Shown in pieces: positions 35,165-47,588 of a stretch of 64,000 nt of DNA. How positions within the stretch are numbered: the first letter of the stretch is position 1; every line of letters starts with the position of its first letter. Position numbers and translations under genes: made by a program. The notes under the pieces were generated by a model, which was given only the letters and a program-made list of their open reading frames with translations, ran no database searches and was not told the DNA's origin. Source of the DNA: Akanthomyces muscarius (lineage: Eukaryota; Ascomycota; Sordariomycetes; Hypocreales; Cordycipitaceae); contig NC_079242.1 in the NCBI RefSeq assembly GCF_028009165.1, positions 4,774,001-4,838,000 of the forward strand. The letters are read 5' to 3'.

Positions 35165-35655
35165 TATATCTGTTTAGAAGCAAGGTTATTCTTTCCTGTC
35201 TAGGACAGCATGTCTTCAACGATTATAACACACGACATTGAGTCTTTGCTCCATCGTGGAGTGGCTGTTCGGTGGCAGATCAGTGCGGCTTGACCGACAT
35301 CCGCACCGCCTCAACCTGCATCTTTGGGGCGTCGTATATCTGCATAGAAGCAGTATCATCAGCTTGGTGTCTAGAAGAGAACGTCTTCAACGATTTGTAA
35401 AGGCGACGTCGAATCTTGTGCCATTGTGGGACGGCTCTTTGGTGGGCAAATCAGCAAGTTGCTTGGACCGACTTCCGCGATGCATCGATGCATCCTATAT
35501 CTGTCAAAAAGCGAGCTCATCTTTCTTGACTAGAGCAGCACGTCACCCAAGCTTTGTACAGGCAGTATCAAGCCTTTGATACATCGTGGCAGAGGCCTTT
35601 CGGTGGCAAGCCAGCTTGTTGCCTTGGACCGACATCCGCGAACGTCTCCTCGCCT
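35165..35655. repeat. Three tandem diverged ~165-bp repeats
   Basis: Units start at 35165, 35335 and 35496 with TATATCTG and run 170, 161 and about 160 bp. Shared blocks in order are TCTAG(A/G)A near the start, (T)CTTCAACGATT in the first two, (A/C)CAT(C/T)GTGG, a TT(C/T)GGTGG(C/G)(A/C) block, and near the end TTG(G)ACCGAC(A/T)TCCGC. Units are diverged, so the array is old. No coding frame is conserved across units. Function unknown. Confidence 0.75.
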
Positions 35656-36463
35656 TGTGCCCCCTTTCGCACGCAGAAGATCAACCCCCTTCCTTGCCTC
35701 TCCTACAGGAGGGCTGAGCCAGGGCTCACACTCCCCTGTTGAAGAAAATGAGGCGTCCGTCCTCCCCATGCAGAAAAAAAAAAGGTGGCAAGGTCAAAGG
35801 AGCGAGGCTTGCACGCCACCGGCTCGAGTGATGATGTGGCCGTAGAGATCGAAAGACAGGGAGAAGGGCGAGTCTGGGCGCATTTTAATTAATAAATGGC
35901 TTGTGTTGCTTTTAATAGAATAAGACATGATGGTAATGGGAGACTGCGAGGCGCAGGACACAGCTCACAATCTCGGTTCTCGATTCATGCCCAGCCCATG
36001 TCGGGGCGTTGTATTTCCATTACATACTACGAAACTGTCCCCCTCCCCTTCGGCACGTATATCCAACACGTAATGAATCCTTGGCCTTGTCCCTTTGTAG
36101 ATTGGGCAGGGAAAATGATCACTGTAGCAGTACAAGTCGGAGAGGCCATGGTGAACGCGTGGGCGAGTCATTGTTATCACACGTTTTTCTCGTCAGACTT
36201 TTGCAAGTGTTACCCCAGATATGAGTACGGCGTTGCATCGTCACGTTTGAGGAGGAAAAATGGTTCCACGTTTCAGACCCCATGGGGAAAATGGACGCAA
36301 GGAGGAGATCATGTCCATGACTTGTGCAATCCCAGCGCGGGGAAAGCACTCCACGAGGTGGGCAACAGAAAGGAAATCCCCGTGCTAGCCGACGTCAAGC
36401 GAGAGTGCATCGTGTCCGCTGGCGCGGGCGCCCATTTTTTATTTTTGGCCAAACCACAGCAAC

Positions 36464-36482
36464 ATGTGTGTGTGTGTGTGTG
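36464..36482. repeat. (TG)n microsatellite
   Basis: About nine TG units in non-coding sequence, at the end of a spurious open frame. Confidence 0.9.
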
Positions 36483-36792
36483 ATTTGTTTTAGTCATTAG
36501 TTTCAATCAGCCCGGCAAGCAGACAAGGAGAGGCCACGCCAGGAAACCAACTTGGGCATCGACCCCGAGCCTGCACATCGCAAGGAGCTTGCCAACGGCT
36601 GGCTACGTCTTGTGAGCTGCCGCTGTCCGGCCACTGATAACGCACCTCTCTCGGTGTGAGCTCGCCATCTATCGCGAGCGGGCGCAGGTGACGACCCAGC
36701 CCTGTAATTGAAAATTCAACCTTCACTCCCGTCGCCTCGGAGTGCTGCTCAGAGGAGCAATGGTAAAGGTGGGCGCTTCATGCGCCCGCCCG

Positions 36793-36822
36793 TCCATCCA
36801 TCCATCCATCCATCCATCCATC
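36793..36822. repeat. (TCCA)n microsatellite
   Basis: About seven tandem TCCA tetranucleotides in non-coding sequence. Confidence 0.9.
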
Positions 36823-37372
36823 CTCCCCCCCATGCGGAAAGAGTGCGCGCGAGTTGCGCCAGCTACGACTCTTGTTGCCTGTTGCGTTCCAGATTGCCTC
36901 AGCCTCTCTTTCAGCTCATTGCGCAACACTCGAGGAAGAGAAAAGGAACCGAAGTTGCACGAATAAACCTCAAGTTGCTTTCCCTCGCAGACATTAAACC
37001 TCACGAAGCAACGGCCCAGCACAGCTCCCCGCACGCGGCCGTTTCCGCGGCTCGAAAAACTCGCACGACTGTACGGATAAATCGGGCAGCGAAGAGGCCC
37101 AGCAAAAAAGAAAAAAAAAGAAAAAAAAAAGAAAATGGTCTGATTGCTCCTCTTCTAAATCGACGACAGTCACCCTTGTTTGTCCTGCCGTGGGCGCGCG
37201 GACGGGCGGGCTCTTGGTCCGCCCCCCCATCCGCTCTCCGCGGTCGAAATAGGAAGCTGCTTTTGGGCTGTTCCGCCAGAGACGACGAGGCAGGGTAATT
37301 TTCTTCTCCTCCAGAGTCCTGTTTCGACAGGAGACAAGCCGTTGCGGTTAATGCCGGTCGCTGGAGTCATGT

Positions 37373-37394
37373 CCCCCCCCCCCCCCCCCCCCCC
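37373..37394. repeat. Poly-C tract
   Basis: Run of about 22 C. The opposite strand could form a G-quadruplex, and the length may be unreliable in assembly. Confidence 0.85.
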
Positions 37395-39731
37395 TAGCCG
37401 CATTCAACATTGTGCTGTCGCGACTCGCTCTTCGTGCCTCGTAAAGACAAGACCGGACCGGCCTGGCTTGCTTGGCAAAAGGCAATAACAGAATGGCCAA
37501 GCCTTAGCTGAGATGGCCGACGATCGTTCCATCCGTCGTCCCTTGCCAGCCCCCGCATTCCCTGTTGCCGTTTTCCCCCCCAAGTCTTGGCCGTGCCCTG
37601 CCTCGCCCAACCTTCCGAGATCCTGTTGGAACAGCAGCCAGCGGTTGGTTTCTTGGCTTCGCAGCGATGCAAGAGACTCTTTCTCAAGCATTCCGGAAAA
37701 ATACCTTGTCGAAATGGATGCCTTGCTCGAGAGGCTGCAAAGCACTGACCAACTTGACCCTCCCCGCCCTCCAACGTTAGCCAACGCCGCAATGCGACTC
37801 TTTCTTGTCTAGCGGCGCACAATGTGGCGTCAACCCTTGGGCCTGGCAGTCTTCTGTTCCCTCACCGGCGGCGCCAGCGGTAATTGCTGCCAGAAATCAG
37901 AAACAAGTCCTGCGTGTCTGCGTAATTTGCAAGTGTGAGCAAAAGCCCTATTATTCACAGGACGGACAAGTTCACCACACCAGTGCTTTTCAGTAATTTA
38001 CCCAGGGCCAGAACCGGCCCCCCCTGCGCCGAACTGATACTGGCGCCCTCGCCGGCTTGAAATTGCACCACAATGCCAGCAGCCTGATATCATGAGCTAT
38101 ATAGCAGAGAACGGGGTAGTGCGCACGTCAACGAGACGGACAATTAATAATAATAAAACCCCCCATTCATCGGCCTTTTCTCGCCAACTTCACATGCCCG
38201 TCCCTTCTCCACTGCGCGGTATCCGGGAACCAAGAGGTGAGAATGGGCCCCTTATCGTGCAGTAGTGGAGTGTGAGTGCGTCAGAAGTCCGAGATGACGA
38301 GATTGACCAGGAAAAGAAGAAATGTAGCGCTCCAGACTTTGAGCACGTCAGTCTCTACAGGGCCGTTTCTGCGTGTCGCAGGGCGCGCTTTTCCCACAGA
38401 CGCTGAAGAGCCGAGCGTCGTTTAATCGTCGCCAGCAGTTCGTTCTATCCTTGAAGATTATATCTACAGTGGTCTCATAAAAGGAAAACCTTATTGGAGG
38501 GTTCTCCCCCCCCCCTTGTAGCAGTAGCCTTTCCCCGCACCCGCCCTCGCTGCGACGGTGCTACTGGCACGGTGGAATTGGGCCAAAACGCTTAATACAT
38601 GACCCCCGACCGTTGGGCTAAACAGCGGGCAACTCTAAAAGAGAAACAGCAGCGTAGCACTCATGGCGAGCCCTGTTGTTGTTGGCCATCCGAACATTTC
38701 AGAGGACAAGAGAACGCCATGGCTTTTCTGCCACATGGCCCTGGCCAAGTTCAACTCAACTCGGCGGGCCTGCCTGCAACATGCCAACGCCAAGGCGGAC
38801 GTCGCTGCTGAGACAGCCATCATCTTGCTTCTAGTCCCCCAAGACATTTTTCCTTCTCGGTGCTATTCATAGACATACATGCAGGTCTCGCCTTGTCCGG
38901 CCCATGCTTTCTTTCTTTCCTCTCAGCAAGTGTGTCCTGCGCTGCATTCTGCATCTGTGTAAAGCTGTGCCGCTTCTCGGAACCTGCTGCCTGGAGAGGG
39001 CCACCGCAGCACCGAGGATAATGGAGCTGACACGGCCACAGGCGGCCGGCCTCGAGAGAGGGTCTGTCCACCGCCGATTCTAATCCGTCTTCTGGGATCA
39101 TGACTGACTGACGGGGGTGCTTCTCTCGCATATGGGGCGGCGCCACCGACGCCTAAGCGGCTTTGGCCCCAAAGTCCAGCGCACACAGCTCACGGCGGCC
39201 TGGTAGTTACGGGTACAGCGCCGCCCAAATCTCCTCCTGCTCATTGCGTGTTTTCTTCTTCTTCTTCTGCTTCCTTTGCTGAGTCGTGCATCCCTTGCCG
39301 CCCCACCCTCGACCGGGAGACGCAAAAGGAAAAATTGGCACACATGTCTCTTCGTGGCGTCGTCGTGGGTGGCTTGCGGAAGCCCAGGACAGGATGCTCC
39401 CGAGAAGAGGAAAAAAAAAAGCCTCCCAGAATGCTGTGTACCCAGTAAATGACCTGCAGCCCTCCTGTGGCCTGCCCGTCGATAGCGCGGGGGGACGCCG
39501 GGGAAACAGAAACAAAGCAGACGAGAGAGAGACCAGTGATGTGCAGGATGAATAAGACTGCCCTGTAAAAATGCATTTGCCCATGCCCACAGCACTACTG
39601 ATAGGCCGTGGTCCGTCTTCAGCTGCGCCGTCGTACCCACAAGAAGCGGTGCCGCTCCCCTTGTAATCCTCCCCCTCCCCCCCCAGGATCTTGGATCTTG
39701 TCCGAGTTCAGGGTTTCAAGGCGTGGTTACT

Positions 39732-39767
39732 GTGGTTGTCTGGTTGTCTGGTTGTCTGGTTGTCTGG
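39732..39767. repeat. Short tandem repeat of an 8-mer
   Basis: Four perfect tandem copies of TGGTTGTC followed by a partial copy, in non-coding DNA about 1.5 kb before the Clr5 gene. Confidence 0.85.
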
Positions 39768-41245
39768 CTCGCCCATTGTGTTCGTGCGGCAAAGGGTGAA
39801 AAAGACCGTTTCGCGGCTCGCAGGCTGCAACGTCTCCGGGGGGAGGGCAAAACAGGGCCTGGTGCTTTTTTCAAGATGACGAGCGAGGCGCGCTGTTCGG
39901 GGCCTCCGACCGCAGGCTGATGCTACCGCTCCTCGGGTCCTTGCTTGGATTGTGGCGCTCCCTGGCGCTGCTCTGGTCCTCGTCGTCCTCTTCCCTCGCT
40001 CACACCAACCAGGCCTGTCCGTCCTGTAGCAGCCCAGCCGAAACGCCACGCCACACGAGCACAGCACAGCACAGCACACCATCCCAGCAACAGGCTAGTA
40101 CTCATCAGTAGCGCAGTGGCCGGTTACTGGTAGAGGATTGCTTCTCGAAGTGCTGGTGGAGCGGCGACTTGGTGAACAAGGCTCCATGGGCCGCCCCAGC
40201 TGTAACTAGTTACCCTCCCCGGAGCACCTTTATGCGGGATCGAGCCAGGGGGGGGCCAGTATCAGTGTCTTTTGATTGGCGCTGCCTGCTCGTGTGTGGT
40301 GGCTTGAGCCTTTTCACCTTCTCTTTCAGGCCGATGGTGGCATTTTCCCTCACATGCTGCCTCCCCCCCCTACTGGTGACTACTCAGTAGCTGGCAGGTC
40401 TTCTCACACGATGGCTGGCAGCCCTACTCCATTAGTTATTAGTTGCCCCCAATTTCTCAAGGGCCTTCTTTTTTCCCTTTCGCTGGTGGTCCTCTCTCTG
40501 TCCTGGTAGCACCTGTAATCGCCCATTCTCCTCCAGGCTGGCTCGCCTTAGGTTACATCCCCCTCTTCCAGACTCTCCTCCCCCCCCAGCCTACCCTTCT
40601 CTCCACTCCCCGCCGACTCTGGGTTCTTATCTGACTCTACACGCTTGCCAACCGGTACAGGCACAACGGCGCCTCGTCTTGACTGGTTCATCCTTCTTTT
40701 TCTGATATCAAAAGCGGCTTCGTGATAGCGATTAGTCCTTCTTGTCCGTCGACTTTTATTTTTGTAAACCGGACGGCCCTGCTTTCTGCTGCGCCACCAC
40801 CCTCGGCACCACCTGGGCTCGCTCACACGGCTTCGCTTCGCTTCGCTTCTCTCTCACTGACAGGCGGGACCAATCTCACGGCGACTACCTGCACCACGCC
40901 TTATCACGCCCGTCGCTTTATCTGGGCTGCCCTGTCGCCGCGTGCCATCTTTTTTTCGCGGACATCTTTCACAGCTTCAGCCGTCGTCCGACCTTCTGTC
41001 GTCTTGCACATACACCGCCGCCGTACCACGAGCATGGGCTGCACCGTTGAGCCTCTCCACACTTCCCGTTGAGTTTTGGTTTTTTGCTCGCGCTCGTCTT
41101 TGGCTTGTCGGCTCGCAAGGGATGCCTTCAAGTCTCGAGAACTGACGGTATCGGCCACGGCTACTAAACTGCCTGACCCCTTCACCAGCCACCACTGCCT
41201 GTCATCCCGGGGTCGTACTGATCCCAGCACCGGGGCACAACCGCC

Positions 41246-44200
41246 ATGTTTGACCATGATTCGGACAAGGCGCGGGCGTCGGGCTTTTCGCTCGATGGCT
41301 TTGACAATATGAGGGAACATAATTATTTCTCCTCGGGAGACGGCTTAGGCTCCATCGCCCCGTCCCAGCTCTCAAGGATGCCCGACGACATGTCCCGTAT
41401 GGACTCGCACGCAATGGACTGGACCCCAACGCCGACTGGCCAAGGCTCTCATTTTCGCAACCAAAATACGTTTCACGACCAAGAGGACTTGATCGACTTC
41501 GACGACATGACGCCAGCACAGCCACAAGTCAGTGGTGTAGGACGCCTGGTGGCCCAGTTTGAAAACAAGGACTATGTACCTCCGCTGCCACCGCGGCCCA
41601 TCATGAATACCGCTCCCAGCCCTGCGGAAACAGATCCGTCATTAACGAATTCCTCCTTCTCATCATATTTTAGCAGTTTTGCCGGCGCAGCACACGTTAA
41701 CCATGCACCAAGCCCTGTCGGTAGCCCCGTCGACTCACACTATGGATCTTTTGGCGACGTACTCTCCAGGATCACGAGCCCGCAGGATATCAACAGCATC
41801 GAGTCCAGCTCGCCCCTGCTAACCTTTGGAACATTTCCCAATGCGCGCATCGCAAGCCCGCATATCAGCGCCGTTCGGTCTCATGCTGTACCAGGCATAT
41901 CGCAGTTTGCGGATGAGAGAACGCGGACTCCCTTTACCGGAGAACACAAAACCATGCCGAATCCCGACAGCATGGATACCGACTCTGGCATGTTCGGCGA
42001 CGTTGAGCGCAACATTCTTACCTTTTTGAAGTCCGAGCTTGATGGCGGCAACCGCCTGCAAAGCCTGCAGCCTACGCCACAAGAATCTCAGCAGATGCAG
42101 CATGTGACTCCTCAGGCGACTCAGCAGATGAATTTTGCGCCAGTCCAACAAGTGCATCAACAGCTGAGACAACAATTGAGCAACAGGACGCAGCCGTCGA
42201 TATCTCAATCGATCCAATCAAACCAACCTACTCAGCCGTTTCAGCAGACCAAGCCGACTCCGTTCAGCCAGCCAAATCAGCCAGCCCAGCCGACTCGACC
42301 AACCCAGCCAGCTCAACCTACACCACCTGCCCAGGCCAGTCGACCAGCCGAGCCTGCCCAGCAGCTTACCCGCCAACCCAGCACTCAAAGCAGCTATCAA
42401 TCGACCCAGCAGCCGAAATCACCTTTCCAAAGCTCTTTCGGGGGCTCAACCACGTCTGGGACACCAGGCTTCTCGATATGGCGTCCTCCATCCTCGCCCG
42501 AGATCAAGGAAGAGCCGACAGCCGACAGCCCTGTCATGTTCTCAAAGAGCCTGTTTGAGAAACCGCCAATTCCGCCAAAGCCCAAGCCGATTCAAGAAGC
42601 GCAACAGATCACGCTGGATTTCAGCTTGTCCGCCAAAGACAAGGGGAAGGCGCCAGTAAAACCACCGAAGCCTCCCAAGCCACCCCGTTCGAAACTACAG
42701 CCACCACCACCTCCTCCGCCTCGGCCTCTGGACACTAGCAATCTCAGCGCCGGCCCTAGTAGCGAGCAGGTACCGCAGACTCCTGCGACGCCTGCAACCC
42801 CCGCGACCCCTTCAACGACGGCAGATGTTACTTCACCTGGACCTTCGGTAAGAAGCCCACACAATAGTCCCCTTCGAGTCATTACTAACTTGTGAGAAAG
42901 ACCTTGAGACAGGCGGTGTCTGCGCTTCGAGGCCACGGTTTGCGTCCAGGCAGGGAACTAGTCCCGGCTGAGATTTGGGAACACCACAAGCCAACCATTC
43001 GCTCACTATACTTGGATGATCGCAAACCTTTGAAAGAAGTCATGTCCATCATGGCGGAAAAGTACAACTTTCAGGCCACGTAAGTCGACATCAAGAACCG
43101 TAGGCGGTAATGAGCTAACCCGTTTTTGCAGGCCCAAAATGTACAAGACACGGTTTTCGCAATGGGGATTCGCCAAAAACAATACCGAAGACGAAGTGAA
43201 GAGGCTGTTGTCGATGAAGTTTCAGCGCGATGCCGAGGGCAAAATTTCCGAATTCGTACGCAACGGCCGCGTGGTGAATCTCGGCACCTATCTCAAGCGC
43301 AAAGGCGTCACCGAGTACGACCTCATCGATTTCGAGCAGCCTGTTGATCTGCCGGCCCATATCCGCTGCAGAACCCCGACGCCGCCGCCGCCGCCCATTT
43401 ACTTTCACACGCCCGAGCTGGTGCGCGCCCAGGAGATTCTCGTCGGCAACGTCCGCAAAGCCTTTCTGCAGTGCCGCCAGTTTGAGACGGACGTCGGCAC
43501 GGAGGTCGGCTGGACCGTCGTCCAAACGTGGGGTGCCTGGTCCTCTGAGATTCTCCTGGAAGCCAACTTCTTCTTCGAGGCTCTGGACACGGACACTGGC
43601 GGGCAGAGCCTCATGCGGGCATTTAAGCAGCTGGAGCAGGACCTCAAGACGCTGTCGCCTCTGGGTATCTTTGAGCTTCTGACCGGCATGGCGAACCGCG
43701 ACCTGGGCCTCGTCGCCTCGCTCTGCAAGTATCTCGCCGCGCACTCGACCACCAACCTGGACCGCAATCACCCGATGCGCGTCATCTTTAACTGCCTGTA
43801 CGACGTGCAGCAGAAGCACGGCGCGGCTATCCTATCGGAGCTGCTCTGGGGCTGCTCGCCGCTCATCGCCAACGAGCTCGAGGCCATCTACGGGCGCCGG
43901 CACCCGTACGTGGTGCGGGCCTGGCTCGACCTCGCCTACTTCAACAACCACGTGAACTTTGACCGGCTGCAGAAGATTGCGCTCGAGCTGCGCGCGGTGC
44001 AGAAGCAGCTGGAGCAGAAGAATGGCGAGACGGACGCCGAGGTGCTGGTGGTGCGCTATGCGCTCCTGCAGCTCATGTACGCGACGGAGCCCAAGTCGGA
44101 CAACACCAAGCACGCCACCACGGAGCTGTGGGTGACGCTCAAGGGCATGAAGGTCCTGTGCCGCATCCGCGACTCCAAGTCCAACGCGTACTGCTACCAC

Positions 44201-44410
44201 AGCCCCGTACGGCTGAGCCCGTGGACGAAGCGCTGCCGCCGCCGCTACGACGCCGCCGTCGCCATCTTCGAGGATCACCTCGGCGTCAAGCTGCACCCGT
44301 ACTTTGAGGAGGACCTGCACACCTCGCTGCACGAGCTCGACTCTGGGGACTCGTGGGCCACGGCGCTCGACCAGCCGTCCGGCGGTAGCAATCGACTGGG
44401 CTACATCTGA
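41246..44410 (+). CDS. Clr5-domain protein
   Basis: Three exons: 41246-42847, 42913-43079, 43132-44410, giving 1015 aa. The first ~530 residues are disordered and Pro/Gln/Ser/Thr-rich, with a QPTQP-type repeat zone (about 310-390) and a polyproline PPKPPKPP / PPPPPPP zone (about 470-500). A Clr5 domain follows at about 551-606 (WEHHKPTIRSLYLDDRKPLK, MYKTRFSQWGFAKNN), a helix-turn-helix-like module named after a fission yeast silencing factor and common in filamentous fungi. The C-terminal 400 residues are helical and TPR-like (AFLQCRQFETDVG, YVVRAWLDLAYFNNHVNF). The Clr5 domain is split by the second intron inside FQAT|PKMY; both halves join in frame. A chromatin or DNA-binding role is family-based inference. 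The family is not catalytic. Confidence 0.9.
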
Positions 44411-45309
44411 GCCGGTTCTCGGAGTCCTCCAGAAAAAAAGTCTGTTGTCCTGAGACGGATTCTTGCAAAAAGGCATAATATACATTACCCAAAATACCCC
44501 TCTGCCTGGCCACCACGTCGCCAGAAACATATACGGCACAGACGGCATCACGAGTCTCATGACATTCTATTTCTCCCCGTTGACGTCGACTACAATTTGC
44601 ATGAAGATACTTCTTCGCAGCACCTCGTCGCGTTTCGATGCGTTCGCTATCTTTCTTTCTTTTTCGCACTTTTCTGCTTCTTCCCGTTTTCGATTGCGCT
44701 GGAATTCTGGCGTTTCTTTTTTTTAAAAATTCACGGAAAATGGAGCGTGATTCTGTCATCATCGATCCTCTTCATTTTCCTTACTGTAACATTAGTCATA
44801 ACATCTGATCGCGATGCGTTTGAAACGAGAAACGATACCAATCTGGCAGCGGGCCAGCCCTTATGAGCGAAATAGCATTAGTTTCTTTCTTTTCTCGATA
44901 TTCTTTTTTCCTTATTCTTATTATGGGTGGACGGAGGACCTGGGGGGAAAGCGATTTCAAAATATCATCTTGTTTTCTTTTGCTGGTTTTGTCTTTTGTT
45001 CATTGGGCAGCGGCAGGTTGCTGGCACATTGTTCGGCCTCGTCGCGCTGCTTCCGCATAATAGTGTCGAGTGTGGAATTTCCCAAAACGCCACCGCCGCA
45101 ATTGCATAAATTAATTGCGAACAATAAAAAGAATTGGATTTCATCAGCTTGCTTCTATTTACTTTCAGGCAATTACGTACGTGTACTCATCTTTGCGCTT
45201 GTTGCGGCAGGCCATACTGGTAGTTTGCATGGTGACTGTGGATCGTCGACAACCGACCAAATTTCGAACATGCAACTTTCAAACCCCTTGGACAGCAACT
45301 GCACAAGCC
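44411..45309. other. Intergenic region
   Basis: 0.9 kb between two plus-strand genes, T-rich, presumably the Clr5 3' untranslated region and the promoter of the methyltransferase gene. No gene or repeat seen. Confidence 0.5.
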
Positions 45310-46732
45310 ATGCTGGCCCTACGATCATGTCGTGCTTCTAGCAAACTGGCAAGAAGCACATGTCAACGATCTTCTTCATCGTATAGGACAGTCAAGGGTT
45401 CGTGCCCCTCCCCTCAGCCTTTTCTTCGTGTCCTCATCCACTGATCCAAAACGCTAGAGTTTGACGTCGTCTTCCTGCGCCAGCAGGGCGTCAAGTTTCC
45501 CAAGTGGCACCTCACGGCGCCCATCCGGCGCGACAGCCGCGTCCGGCTCTCCTACGGCGCGTCCGTCGCGGCGTCCGACCTGCTCGGCAAGCAGATCCTG
45601 GAGCGGACCGTCGACGACAAGGGCAACGCCGTCGCGATCCACGAGCCGACTCTGGCGAGCTACATTGTCAACAGCGACAGAGCAGCGACGCCGGTACTTT
45701 TTACCCCTAAATCCCCTCGAAACAAGTTGACCCATCATTAACAATCTTCCCCTTTTTTTTGATTCCCATGTATAGATATATCCCAGTGATGCCGAGACCA
45801 TCGTGTCGCTGCTGGACCTCAACCTGACTCGCCCCGGCGAAGAAGCCGACGAGGACGACGACGGCGCCCCCTTTGAAGTCTTCGAGGCCGGCACCGGCAT
45901 GGGCAGCCTGAGCCTGCACATTGCGCGCGCCCTGCACGCCGCCAACCCGCCCGTGCCCGCCGCGCTGCGCCACCTCCTCCGCAGCAGCCCCCTGGCGCGC
46001 AGCGTCGCCGCCTCGGGCGGCGTGCTCGAGCTCTCGGCCGGCGACGCCGCGCTGCTGTCCGCGTACAGGTCCTCGCGGCGCGCCGTGCTGCAGACGCTCG
46101 ACCGCAGCGGCAAGCACACGCGCGCCGCGTACAAGCTCGTACGGCACTTTCGCCGCGCGCAGTACCTCGCCGACGTCGACTTCCACGTCGGCGCCGTCGA
46201 CGCCTACGTCGGCGAGCGGCTCGCGGCGTCGGGCGGCCGGCCCGTCTTTGCGCGCGCGGTGCTGGACCTGCCGGCCGCGCACAGGCACGCGGCGGCGCTG
46301 GTCCGCGCGCTGCACCCCAACGCGGTGCTGGTCGTCTTCAGCCCGTCCGTCAGCCAGATTGCCGAGTTTCAGGCCTGGGCGCTGGAGAGCGAGGGCGCGG
46401 GCCTGCAGCTGGAGAAGGTTCTGGAGCTACCGACGACGTCGACGGCCGACGGCGTGCGCGACGGCGGCTGCGGCGGCCGGCACTGGGACGTCAAGATTGT
46501 CAAGCCCAAGCCCGCGCCCCCGGGGGAGGGCGAGGAGACGCTGCCCGGCGCGGATGTGGCAGAGGATGATGGATCGGCTGCGGTGGAGGAGCGCGAACCG
46601 GTCGTCGTCATGCGGCCCAAGGTCGGCGGGCGTGTCGCCGGCGGTGGCTTCATTGCCGTGTATCGCAAGTGGCCTGCGGGAACGAGCCGCCAGCAACAGC
46701 CTGAAGGGCTCGGGACAGAAGCAGAGGCGTGA
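45310..46732 (+). CDS. tRNA (adenine-58-N1) methyltransferase-like protein, probably mitochondrial
   Basis: Three exons: 45310-45397, 45458-45693, 45776-46732, giving 426 aa. The first exon encodes MLALRSCRASSKLARSTCQR, an Arg/Ser/Ala-rich presequence without acidic residues, so mitochondrial import is likely. Next comes a beta-rich N-terminal module (FDVVFLRQQGVKFPKWHLTA) and a link (ASDLLGKQILERTVDDKG, EPTLASYIVNSDRAATPIYP) that matches the layout of TrmI/Trm61 enzymes. The Rossmann SAM motif FEAGTGMGSLSLHIARA follows (about 143-159), then VRHFRRAQYLADVDFHVGAVD and ARAVLDLPAAH. The DLP segment corresponds to the family's catalytic/acceptor motif. Alanine-rich, very GC-rich third exon. A separate cytoplasmic Trm61 is expected elsewhere in the genome. 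The start at 45310 was chosen for the presequence; longer in-frame starts exist upstream. Confidence 0.85.
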
Positions 46733-47588
46733 AAGGTCTAGGTATGCTTTGGAGGCGGCCGTGTGCTGTTTAGTGTAACAAAATTTGCATGTTATAGTTG
46801 CTACGCATAGAAATTCGCGACATTGTACGAGAGAAATGGAACAATGAAATATTTAAAATCAATTATCAAATACCCGCCTGCTAATTATGCCAACGCTATT
46901 CCAAGCAACCGAAAAATAATGGAATGGAGGGGGTATCCTAATGCATATACGCACAAACGACCCGGATCGTCCAAAACAAAGATGGCCTTTCTCTTGTTTG
47001 GTGACCGCTTCAGTTTCATGCCATCATAACGACGTAAGTCCCAATATATCAAAACCGCCTGGCGAAAACAATATGCAAGAAAGAAGAAAAGAGCAAATGC
47101 GAAACGAGAAGCCGAAAGAAAAGAAAAGCTGCAAGAAGCACAATGTCCAGCACTGCTTCTAAAGCTGACCGTCGTGCGGGTTGGCTAGCGACGGGCACGA
47201 CAGGCTGCTCAAGAGAGGAAATCAGATGCGAGCGCCAGCTCCGTACTGGCATCTCTGATCCGATGTATAAAAGAAAACTGGACCGTGCCGCTCTCTGAAG
47301 AAAATAGTTAAAGGACGAATGGATGAGAAAACAGAACCTCCTGACGAGGGACGTTCTCATTCGGGCGTGAGCCCTAGAGCACTGAGCGTATAATAGACAG
47401 GTTTGTCCTGTCGAGTCTTCTTTTTTCAGTGTTGTAACAGCCAAATGTCGCCGCCATTGGTAATGATGCATGCCAATGGAAGAGCTTGCGCTTTCTTGCG
47501 ACATGTCCTCTAAAGACAGAAAAAGAGTAGAGAGAAAAGAAAAAAAGGGAAAAGCGAAAATGTGAAAAGCAAAGTCCATGGACCAGCA
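46733..47588. other. Convergent intergenic spacer
   Basis: 0.86 kb between two converging stop codons, AT-rich with A/G-rich runs. Nothing recognisable beyond the expected 3' untranslated regions. Confidence 0.5.

Larger units (their letters stand above)
34442..41245. other. Long non-coding region with repeats
   Basis: About 6.8 kb between the kinase and Clr5 genes with no supportable gene. Contents: T/C-rich kinase 3' region, the three ~165-bp tandem repeats, several microsatellites and a poly-C tract, and from about 40300 a C/T-rich stretch that looks like the promoter and long leader of the Clr5 gene. Open frames of up to 196 codons occur but run through microsatellites and show no family-like motif. 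Confidence 0.5.

Noticed and set aside
35896..36483. 195-codon plus-strand open frame
   Set aside because: Ends by running through a TG microsatellite, has no motif, and no leader or splice evidence supports it.
36708..37298. 196-codon plus-strand open frame
   Set aside because: Runs through the TCCA microsatellite and A-rich tracts; product is low complexity.
40105..40150. TAGCGCAGTGG, resembling a tRNA A box
   Set aside because: No matching B box, T-arm or acceptor-stem pairing at the right distance.
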